A stretch of DNA of 5,773 nucleotides, taken from positions 1 through 5,773 of the forward strand of contig NZ_CAHJWX010000155.1 in the NCBI RefSeq assembly GCF_903643065.1. Direction: 5' to 3'. The DNA is from Sphingomonas bacterium (GTDB taxonomy: Bacteria; Pseudomonadota; Alphaproteobacteria; Sphingomonadales; Sphingomonadaceae). Positions 1 to 4,935 of this stretch are shown piece after piece (positions within the stretch are counted from its first letter, which is position 1; every line of letters begins with the position of its first letter). Under the pieces are notes generated by a model. That model saw only the letters and a list, made by a program, of their open reading frames with translations, was not told the origin of the DNA and ran no database searches. The translations under genes were made by a program, and so were the position numbers.

Positions 1-74
1 GGGGGCGTCGTGGCGGGGGGCGTCGCGGTGGCGGCCGCGAGCAGGACGGGCGCCAGGAACAGGATCCGCATCAT
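1..74 (-). CDS. N-terminus of an exported protein, cut by the window edge
   Basis: Only the first 24 codons lie inside the window. They read MMRILFLAPVLLAAATATPP followed by ATTP. That is a positively charged start, a hydrophobic core and small residues ending in an Ala-Thr-Ala type cleavage region, so it is a secretory signal peptide followed by a Pro/Thr-rich stretch. The start is either ATG at 74 or the adjacent ATG at 71. A GAGG sequence at 80-77 gives 5 bases of spacing to the second ATG, which makes that one slightly more likely. The gene begins 4 bases after the stop codon of the S9 peptidase, and its ribosome binding site overlaps that stop, so the two are probably co-transcribed and translationally coupled. 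The mature protein lies outside the window, so no function can be assigned. A periplasmic or secreted hydrolase would fit the context, but that is only inference. Confidence 0.75.
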   Translation of the reverse strand, partial: MMRILFLAPVLLAAATATPPATTP

Positions 75-78
75 CACC

Positions 79-1980
79 TCACTTGGCCAGATATTTGTTG
101 AACCAGGCGAGCTGGCGCGCGCGGACGTCCGCCGCCTGGTCCGGCCGCGACACGCAATGGCCCGCGTCCGGATAGATCACCAAGCTGGCCTCGACGCCCT
201 GGTTCCGGAGCGCGTGCCACCATTCGATCGATTGCGTCGGCGGCACCTCGATGTCGCGCTCGCCGACATAGATGAAGGTCGGGGTCCGCGCCTTGGCGAC
301 GTGATACACCGCCGACATGTCCTCATAGACCTTGTGGTCCTCGTACGCCGACTTGCCGGTGAAGGGGATCATCCACTGATCGATGCCGTTGGTGCCGTAA
401 TAGCTGATCCAGTTGGACAGCCCCGCGCCCGCGACGATCGCCTTGAAGCGGTTGGTCTGCGTGTTGGCCCACATCGCCATGAACCCGCCATAGGAACAGC
501 CCGTCAGCCCCAGCCGCGCGTCGTCGATCGGCGCCGCCTTCTCGGCCGCGTCGACGCCCGCCAGGACGTCGCGCAGGTCGCCGCCACCGAAGTCGCGCTT
601 GTTGGCGGCGGTGAACGCCTCGCCCTGGCCATAGCTGCCGCGCGGGTTGGGCAGGAACACGTAATAGCCCTGGTCCATCAGCTCGCTCGCCGGCCCGTGC
701 TCGACGAAGCGCGGGGTGGAGGCGGCGGACGGGCCGCCATGGACGTTGACGATCATCGGCGCCTTTCCGGCGGGCGGCGTCGCGGGGCCGAGCAGCCAGC
801 CCTGCGCATTATACTGGTCGCTCTTCCACGTGATCGAGCGTGCCGAGACGACGGGCGTCGCGGCGGCGTTGTCGCGGGTCACCGGCTTCAGCGCGGCGAG
901 CGGGCCGGCATGGATGGCGGGCGCGACCGTGAAGCTCTGCGCCACGGTCGCGGCACTGCGCCCGTCGGCGGAGAAGGCGGCGCGGCCCTCGCCCGCGCCC
1001 AGGCTGACGGCTTCGCTGTAATAAGGCCGCGCCGGCGCCCGGCCCGGCTCGATCGCGCCGATCTCCATCCGGTCGTCGCGCAGGGACACCGCGCGGAGGC
1101 CACCGGCGGTCCAGTCGAGCGAGAGGTAGGTGACGGGCTGGCCGGCGGTGATGTCGGTGGGGGCGCCGCCCGTCACCGGCACCGTCCAGATGTCGCCGCC
1201 GACCGAGCCGTTGTCGCTCATCAGCCCGCCGATATAGGCGACGGTGCGCCCGTCCGGCGAAACGCGCGGGAAATTGAGCTGCGTCGCGGGCCGGGTGATG
1301 TTGCGCACCGCGCCGGTGGTCGCGTCCACCGCGTCCAGCGTCGCCACCCACCAATTATTGTCGCCATTGCCCGGCGCGCTGGTGACGACGAAGCCGGTGC
1401 CGTCGGGCAGCCAGTCATATTCGTACACGAACCGGTCGGCGGGCGAGATCGGCGTCACCACCGTCGTCGCGCCGGCGACGGGAAACACGGCGAGCCGCTG
1501 TTCGTCGCTCTTCTCGCCGATCTCGCCGATCTGGCGCACGCCCGCCTGCGTCGCGCCCGTCTCCTTGGCGGCGCCCAGCGTCACCAGCAGCGCGATCCGC
1601 TTGCCGTCGGGCGAGAAACGCGGGGTGGAGGCGAGACCGGGGATCGTCGCGAGCGTGTGCGTCGCGCCGTTCGCGTCGGCGACGATCAGCTGCGCGGTGG
1701 CAGCGCCCGGCTCGCGCGCGACAAAGGCGAGCTCGCCGGCCGGGCCAAAGATCAGCCCGGCATAGCCGCATTTGGCGCACGGATCGATCTGTCGCTGCAC
1801 CGCGCCGTCGCTGGCGCGGCGGATCGTGATCGCGGCGTGGCCGCGCAGGCCGCCTGGGCCCTCGATCGTCGCGAGCCGGTCACCGCCCGCGCTGATCGCC
1901 AAGCCGCCATATTGATGGACCTGCGCGAGCGCTGGCGCGGCGGTGGACAGGGCGAGCGCAAGCAACAGGCGATGGCGCAT
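79..1980 (-). CDS. Secreted S9-family prolyl oligopeptidase-like serine peptidase
   Basis: A complete 633-residue protein, a normal length for exported dipeptidyl/acylaminoacyl-type peptidases of family S9. Residues 1-20 (MRHRLLLALALSTAAPALAQ) form a clear signal peptide. Residues about 21-370 form a beta-propeller with PD40-like repeats; SPDG or SADG motifs are at about 123, 241 and 337. Residues about 385-633 are the alpha/beta-hydrolase domain. HGGP at 414-417 is the usual oxyanion-side motif. The nucleophile is Ser496 in GCSYGG, the acid is Asp576 in GERDIEVPP, and the base is His608 in DAGH, so the triad is intact. It should cleave short peptides in the periplasm or outside the cell, typically after Pro or by releasing dipeptides; the exact specificity cannot be read. 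The start at 1980 puts the signal peptide at the very N-terminus and has GAGGG 10 bases upstream. An in-frame ATG 18 codons further upstream lacks a ribosome binding site and would bury the signal. A CxxC pair (Cys68, Cys71) in the propeller is unusual. Probably first gene of an operon with the secreted gene at 74-1. Confidence 0.93.
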   Translation of the reverse strand: MRHRLLLALALSTAAPALAQVHQYGGLAISAGGDRLATIEGPGGLRGHAAITIRRASDGAVQRQIDPCAKCGYAGLIFGPAGELAFVAREPGAATAQLIVADANGATHTLATIPGLASTPRFSPDGKRIALLVTLGAAKETGATQAGVRQIGEIGEKSDEQRLAVFPVAGATTVVTPISPADRFVYEYDWLPDGTGFVVTSAPGNGDNNWWVATLDAVDATTGAVRNITRPATQLNFPRVSPDGRTVAYIGGLMSDNGSVGGDIWTVPVTGGAPTDITAGQPVTYLSLDWTAGGLRAVSLRDDRMEIGAIEPGRAPARPYYSEAVSLGAGEGRAAFSADGRSAATVAQSFTVAPAIHAGPLAALKPVTRDNAAATPVVSARSITWKSDQYNAQGWLLGPATPPAGKAPMIVNVHGGPSAASTPRFVEHGPASELMDQGYYVFLPNPRGSYGQGEAFTAANKRDFGGGDLRDVLAGVDAAEKAAPIDDARLGLTGCSYGGFMAMWANTQTNRFKAIVAGAGLSNWISYYGTNGIDQWMIPFTGKSAYEDHKVYEDMSAVYHVAKARTPTFIYVGERDIEVPPTQSIEWWHALRNQGVEASLVIYPDAGHCVSRPDQAADVRARQLAWFNKYLAK

Positions 1981-2095
1981 AAACAGGCGACCCTCTCTCA
2001 AGTGGATGTATCGCCAGTCTTCCTCACCCATTCGGGCGGGATTGCAAGGGGGCCGCCGGACCAAAAGCGACGGCCCGGCCGTTGAACGATGGACC
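1981..2095. promoter_or_regulatory. Divergent intergenic region between peptidase and HAD genes
   Basis: This 115-base gap separates two divergent starts, so it should hold promoters for both directions. I could not find a convincing -35/-10 pair on either strand. A TTGCAA hexamer at 2042-2047 reads the same on both strands but has no good -10 partner. GGGCCG at 2050-2055 and CGGCCC at 2071-2076 form a 6-base inverted repeat with a 15-base loop, which could be an operator or a leader hairpin for the plus-strand gene. That the promoters lie here is inferred from gene orientation, not from a motif. Confidence 0.4.
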
Positions 2096-2755
2096 ATGCG
2101 CATCCTCTCCGTTCTCTTCGACATCGACGGCACGCTCGTCGACAGCAACGACCAGCATGTGGCGGCCTGGGTCACCGCCTTTGCCGATGCGGGCCATCCG
2201 CGCGACGCGGCGGCGATCCGGGAACAGGTGGGCAAGGGCGGCGACCTGCTGGTGCCCGCGCTGATCCCGGACGCCGACGACGCGCTGGTGACGCGATTGT
2301 CGGACGCGCACGGGCAGTTGTTCAAGGACCACCATCTGGACGGCGTCCGCCCGTTTCCGGATGCCGCCGCGCTGATCCGGCGCGTCGCGGACGGGGGCCG
2401 GCGCGTGGCGCTCGCCTCGTCGGCGAGCCGGGCGGAGCTGGAGCATTACATCGACCTGCTCGGCATCGGCGACCAGGTCGCGGCGGCGACCAGCATCGAC
2501 GATGTCGAGACCTCCAAGCCGGCGCCCGACATCTTCGGCGTCGCGCTGGCGCGCGTCGCGACGGCGCCCGACCGCGCGATCGTGGTCGGCGACGCGATCT
2601 ACGACATGCAGGCGGCGCGCACGGCGGGGGCGGGCGCGATCGGGCTCACCTCCGGCTTCTTCGACGCGGGCCGCCTGCGCGAGGCGGGCGCGGGCGCCAC
2701 CTATGCCGACGTCGCCGACCTGCTCGCGCGCTGGGATACGTCGCCGCTCGCCTGA
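2096..2755 (+). CDS. HAD-superfamily hydrolase, phosphoglycolate phosphatase/beta-phosphoglucomutase-like
   Basis: A 219-residue cytoplasmic protein with all four HAD motifs. Motif I is FDIDGTLVDS with nucleophile Asp9 and acid/base Asp11. Motif II is Ser108 in ALASSAS. Motif III is Lys141 in SKPAPDIF. Motif IV is GDAIYD with Asp166 and Asp170 binding Mg2+. Residues about 18-85, between motifs I and II, form the helical cap (subclass I), as in phosphoglycolate phosphatases, beta-phosphoglucomutases and sugar-phosphate phosphatases. The length is typical for that group. It should hydrolyse or transfer phosphate through an aspartyl-phosphate intermediate; the substrate cannot be determined. The ATG at 2096 is chosen because motif I then lies at the usual residue 9. 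The ribosome binding site is weak (GGA about 3 bases upstream), and an out-of-frame ATG at 2089 lies just before it. The gene stands alone on its strand: it diverges from the peptidase and converges on the flavin oxidoreductase. Confidence 0.92.
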   Translation: MRILSVLFDIDGTLVDSNDQHVAAWVTAFADAGHPRDAAAIREQVGKGGDLLVPALIPDADDALVTRLSDAHGQLFKDHHLDGVRPFPDAAALIRRVADGGRRVALASSASRAELEHYIDLLGIGDQVAAATSIDDVETSKPAPDIFGVALARVATAPDRAIVVGDAIYDMQAARTAGAGAIGLTSGFFDAGRLREAGAGATYADVADLLARWDTSPLA

Positions 2756-2770
2756 ATGGCGCTCGATAAC

Positions 2771-2840
2771 CCCGTTCGTCCCGAGCGAAGTCGAGGGACC
2801 AGCCTGGTACGGTGTCTCGACGTCGCTCGACACGAACGGG
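2771..2840. repeat. Sphingomonad-type intergenic palindromic repeat, probable bidirectional terminator
   Basis: Two 30-base arms, 2771-2800 and 2811-2840, are inverted copies matching at 25 of 30 positions around a 10-base loop. The outer 9 bases of each arm (CCCGTTCGT and its complement) are perfect. An inner ACCA-GCC-TGGT hairpin at 2798-2808 offers an alternative loop pairing. I recognise the arm (CGTTCGT, then GAGCGAAGTCGAG) as a repeat scattered between genes in sphingomonads, often mistranslated as peptides such as PFVPSEVEG. It sits between two convergent genes, 15 bases after the HAD stop and 28 bases beyond the stop of the flavin enzyme, which is where a shared terminator would be expected. 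There is no T-tract right after either arm, so termination may rely on the hairpin alone, or the element may mainly be a REP-like repeat. The palindrome is seen directly; its role is inferred. Confidence 0.85.
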
Positions 2841-2845
2841 TCAGG

Positions 2846-2858
2846 GTTCAGCCTGAAC
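2846..2858 (+). terminator. Small hairpin followed by a short T-run, possible minor terminator
   Basis: GTTCA (2846-2850) and TGAAC (2854-2858) pair around a GCC loop, giving a 5-base stem. It is followed on the plus strand by AGGACAAATTTT, ending in four T at 2867-2870. The stem is short and the T-run is 8 bases away, so this is a weak candidate. It could assist the larger palindrome just upstream in stopping transcription from the HAD gene. Confidence 0.22.
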
Positions 2859-2868
2859 AGGACAAATT

Positions 2869-3930
2869 TTAAGCCGCCGCGCCGCCCCGCCGGCCCAGCG
2901 CGGCGGCGGCCTGCGTTACCAGCTCGGCGACGATCGCCGCCGCCGGCTCCTCTTGGCGAACCATGCCGACCGACTGGCCCGCCATCACCGAGCCATGCTC
3001 GACATCGCCGTCGATCACCGCGCGGCGCAGCGCGCCCGCCCAATAATGCTCGATCTCCAGCTGCGCTTCCGCCAGCGCGACACCCGCCTCATCCAGCCGG
3101 CCCGCGACCTCGCGCTGCTTGGCGGTGAACCGCTCGTTGCCCGCGTTGCGCAGCGCGCGCACCGGGATGACGGGCAGGCGCGGATCGAGCTGCACGCTCG
3201 CCACCGCGTCGCGGGCGGATGCGCGGATGAAGGCGCGCTTGAAATTGGCGTGCGCGATCGACTCGCTCGCGCAGACGAAGCGGGTGCCGAGCTGCACGCC
3301 CGCCGCGCCCATCTCCAGATAGCCCGCGATCGCCTCGCCGCGCCCGATCCCGCCGGCGACGAAGACGGGCACCTGCTCGGCGATCTCCGGCAGCATCTCC
3401 TGCGCGAGCACGCCGGTGGAGACCGGGCCGATATGCCCGCCCGCCTCCATGCCCTCGATCACCAGCGCGTCGACGCCCGAGCGGATCAGCTTCCTCGCCA
3501 GCGCGAGCGCGGGGGCGAAGCAGATCACCTTCGCGCCCGTCGCCTTGATCGCGTCGAGCGAGCCCTTGGGCGGCAACCCGCCCGCGAGCACGACATGGCC
3601 GACGCGGTGACGCCCGCACACCTCGATCAGCGCGAGGAGGTCGGGATGCATGGTGATGAGGTTGACGCCGAACGGCCGGTCGGTGCGCGCCCGCGTCTCG
3701 GCGATCTCGCGATCGAGCAGCGCGGTGGTCATCGCCCCGCAGGCGATCACCCCGAACCCGCCCGCGTCGCTGATCGCGGCGACCAGATGCCGCTCGCTGA
3801 CCCACGACATCGCCCCGCCCAGGATCGCGACCTTCGACCCCAGGAACGCCGCGCCGCGCGCCATCAGCCGGGCGAGGCGGTCGGCGCCGGGCGAAGTGGC
3901 GACGGGGGGCGGCGCGAGCGTGTCGGTCAT
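2869..3930 (-). CDS. Flavin-dependent nitronate monooxygenase / FabK-like oxidoreductase
   Basis: A complete 353-residue cytoplasmic TIM-barrel flavoprotein of the nitronate monooxygenase (2-nitropropane dioxygenase)/enoyl-ACP reductase II family. The opening barrel motif is VAILGGAMSWVSERHLVAA (34-52), followed by GGFGVIACG at 58-65 and FGVNL at 87-91. EGMEAGGHIG (159-168) carries the conserved catalytic His166. VFVAGGIGRGEA (189-200) and GVQLGTRFVCASES (211-224) form the FMN phosphate-binding end. A C-terminal segment with AGALRRAVIDGDVEHGSVMAG (298-318) closes the fold. Family members either oxidise nitronates, detoxifying nitroalkanes or propionate-3-nitronate, or reduce enoyl-ACP or quinones. 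The EGMEAGGHIG and GDV..GSVMAG motifs closely resemble FabK as I recall it, so a reductase role is a real alternative. The ATG at 3930 is the only start giving a full N-terminus, though its ribosome binding site is weak and about 20 residues precede the barrel. No fatty-acid or nitro-compound genes are nearby. Confidence 0.9.
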   Translation of the reverse strand: MTDTLAPPPVATSPGADRLARLMARGAAFLGSKVAILGGAMSWVSERHLVAAISDAGGFGVIACGAMTTALLDREIAETRARTDRPFGVNLITMHPDLLALIEVCGRHRVGHVVLAGGLPPKGSLDAIKATGAKVICFAPALALARKLIRSGVDALVIEGMEAGGHIGPVSTGVLAQEMLPEIAEQVPVFVAGGIGRGEAIAGYLEMGAAGVQLGTRFVCASESIAHANFKRAFIRASARDAVASVQLDPRLPVIPVRALRNAGNERFTAKQREVAGRLDEAGVALAEAQLEIEHYWAGALRRAVIDGDVEHGSVMAGQSVGMVRQEEPAAAIVAELVTQAAAALGRRGGAAA

Positions 3931-3977
3931 GCCGAGTGGCCTACCGCCCCGCGCCCGTTTCCTGCAAGCGGCGACCT

Positions 3978-4012
3978 GACCGCTGGACCAGCCACCAAAG
4001 GCCGGAGCGGTC
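3978..4012. repeat. Inverted repeat upstream of the flavin enzyme gene
   Basis: GACCGCT at 3978-3984 and AGCGGTC at 4006-4012 are a perfect 7-base inverted repeat with a 21-base spacer. It lies 48 bases before the start of the flavin oxidoreductase and within the 167-base gap after the PEP-CTERM gene. It could be a regulator site or an untranslated-leader hairpin. There is no T-tract, so it is not a typical terminator. In DNA this GC-rich a 7-base repeat can also occur by chance. Confidence 0.3.
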
Positions 4013-4064
4013 GCCCGATCCCATCGCGCAGGCTCCGCGCGACAGCCCGCGACGTCATCCGCGC

Positions 4065-4087
4065 AGCCGCTAACGGCTCACGTGAGC
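4065..4087 (-). terminator. Overlapping palindromes after the PEP-CTERM gene, possible terminator
   Basis: Ten bases past the stop of the PEP-CTERM-like gene lies a perfect 12-base palindrome, GCTCACGTGAGC (4076-4087). It overlaps a second hairpin, AGCCG-CTAA-CGGCT (4065-4078). The two cannot form together, since they share bases 4076-4078. The position suits a transcription terminator, but no T-run follows in the minus direction, so this is at best a weak or factor-dependent one. The central CACGTG could equally be a protein-binding palindrome. Confidence 0.3.
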
Positions 4088-4097
4088 GCAGGGGCGA

Positions 4098-4754
4098 TCA
4101 GATGGCGCCGCTGACGGTTTGCCCGATCCCGGCGCCCGACCTTGCGCCAACACGACGCGCCCGACGGCGCAGCGACCAGCCAATCGCGCCCAGACCGGCC
4201 ATCATCATGCCCCAAGTCGCCAGCTCGGGCACCGCGGCCGCCGGCGCGTTGACGATGATGTCGTCCAAGCCGAGGCTGGTGGTGGTGCCGGGATAGACCG
4301 TGAAGAACACGTGATCGACCGCGCCGAGGACGGCAGGATTGTACGCCGTGAAGTCGGTCGAGGTGATCTGGATGGTCTTGGCGAAGACCGAAGGGCTTTG
4401 CCCGGCCGGCGGGTTGTTCAGCGTTCCCGAGATCGCGATGCTGCCGAGGCCGCTCGCCACGAACGAGTCCAGCGTGAACAGACCGCCGTCCGCCCGGAAG
4501 ATCTGGAAGATGGCGGCCGACGATCCGATGCTGCTGGTCGGCGAGAAGAGCAGGTCATAACTGCCGTTGGCGGCATCGGTGCCCCTCAGGATCGTTCCCG
4601 ATTGCTTGCTCAACGTGTAGCCGTCCTGCGCATAGGTCGTGACCGATACGCGACCACCGGGCAGGCTGGCGCCGGTCACCGTGTCGAAGTTGATCGTCGC
4701 CGCACCCGACGGCGCGGCGGCGGCGACCAGCGCCGCGAGCATCCAAAACTTCAT
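4098..4754 (-). CDS. Secreted PEP-CTERM-like surface protein with variant sorting signal
   Basis: A 218-residue exported protein. Residues 1-19 (MKFWMLAALVAAAAPSGAA) form a signal peptide. The mature part, about 20-170, is rich in Ser, Thr, Gly and Asp, has no Cys, and looks like a beta-rich extracellular domain (INFDTVTGASLPGG near its start; LGLDDIIV at 161-168). I recognise no catalytic motif. The C-terminus carries VPELATWGMMMAGLGAIGW (175-193) then RRR at 196-198: the PEP motif, hydrophobic helix and Arg cluster of the PEPxxWA-CTERM class, which exosortase-type systems process and anchor. Two features depart from the consensus: PEP has become PEL and WA has become WG. About 20 further residues follow the Arg cluster, where these proteins normally end. 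ATG 4754 is chosen because GGGAGGA lies 4 bases upstream and the signal peptide starts there; a longer in-frame extension would bury the signal. No exosortase is in the window. The specific function is unknown. Confidence 0.85.
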   Translation of the reverse strand: MKFWMLAALVAAAAPSGAATINFDTVTGASLPGGRVSVTTYAQDGYTLSKQSGTILRGTDAANGSYDLLFSPTSSIGSSAAIFQIFRADGGLFTLDSFVASGLGSIAISGTLNNPPAGQSPSVFAKTIQITSTDFTAYNPAVLGAVDHVFFTVYPGTTTSLGLDDIIVNAPAAAVPELATWGMMMAGLGAIGWSLRRRARRVGARSGAGIGQTVSGAI

Positions 4755-4758
4755 GTGT

Positions 4759-4765
4759 TCCTCCC
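4759..4765 (-). promoter_or_regulatory. Strong ribosome binding site of the PEP-CTERM-like gene
   Basis: On the minus strand GGGAGGA is followed by ACAC and then ATG. This near-perfect Shine-Dalgarno match at ideal spacing fixes the start at 4754 rather than at an upstream in-frame candidate around 4826. It is the best ribosome binding site in the window. Confidence 0.85.
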
Positions 4766-4807
4766 ATTCGACACGCGATTGCCCATCGCTATGTCGTCCC
4801 GGTCGGA

Positions 4808-4836
4808 TCGTTAACTCGTCGTTCATTCGACGACAA
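4808..4836 (-). promoter_or_regulatory. Candidate sigma-70-type promoter of the PEP-CTERM-like gene
   Basis: On the minus strand TTGTCG (4836-4831) and TAACGA (4813-4808) are separated by exactly 17 bases, which would place the transcript start about 45 bases before the ATG. The -35 is close to TTGACA; the -10 is a poor match to TATAAT. The region is also the least GC-rich part of the gap. Given the weak -10 this is a candidate only. Confidence 0.35.
4816..4833. promoter_or_regulatory. Inverted repeat in the promoter spacer, possible operator
   Basis: TCGTCG (4816-4821) and CGACGA (4828-4833) form a perfect 6-base inverted repeat around TTCATT. It falls within the spacer and overlaps the -35 of the candidate promoter, where a repressor would compete with RNA polymerase. 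No regulator gene is nearby to match it with. Confidence 0.3.
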
Positions 4837-4935
4837 GACGCGAAAGTGTCTCAAAAGGGGACGATTCCGAATGTTCGCCCTGAGGTCCATCGGCGCTCGT
4901 CATGAAGGCGATCCACGGTGCGGACCTACGTCGCC

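Noticed and set aside
10..2085. A 691-codon open frame on the plus strand covering the peptidase gene
   Set aside because: It is antisense to a gene with an intact catalytic triad and signal peptide, its translation is Arg/Ala/Gly-rich with no recognisable motifs, and such shadows are expected where third codon positions are mostly G or C.
2773..2840. Peptide-like reading of the palindrome (PFVPSEVEG type) as part of a coding region
   Set aside because: This is the known mistranslation of the intergenic repeat; the HAD gene has already stopped at 2755.
2024..3043. A 339-codon minus-strand frame across the HAD gene and the palindrome
   Set aside because: It is antisense to all four HAD motifs and reads through the repeat and into the end of the flavin gene in the wrong frame; it is a compositional shadow.
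3936..3965. TTGCAG..TAGGCC as a promoter for the flavin enzyme
   Set aside because: The -10 is far from TATAAT and the spacing (18) leaves almost no leader before the ATG; the match is no better than chance.
2953..4296. A 447-codon plus-strand frame crossing the flavin enzyme and part of the PEP-CTERM-like gene
   Set aside because: It runs antisense to two well-supported genes and the gap between them, its composition is Arg/Ala/His/Asp-biased, and it shows no domain motifs.
4907..4935. GGCGA..TCGCC inverted repeat just after the aspartate kinase stop as a terminator
   Set aside because: Only 5 outer bases pair, the inner pairing is discontinuous, and no T-run follows on the minus strand.
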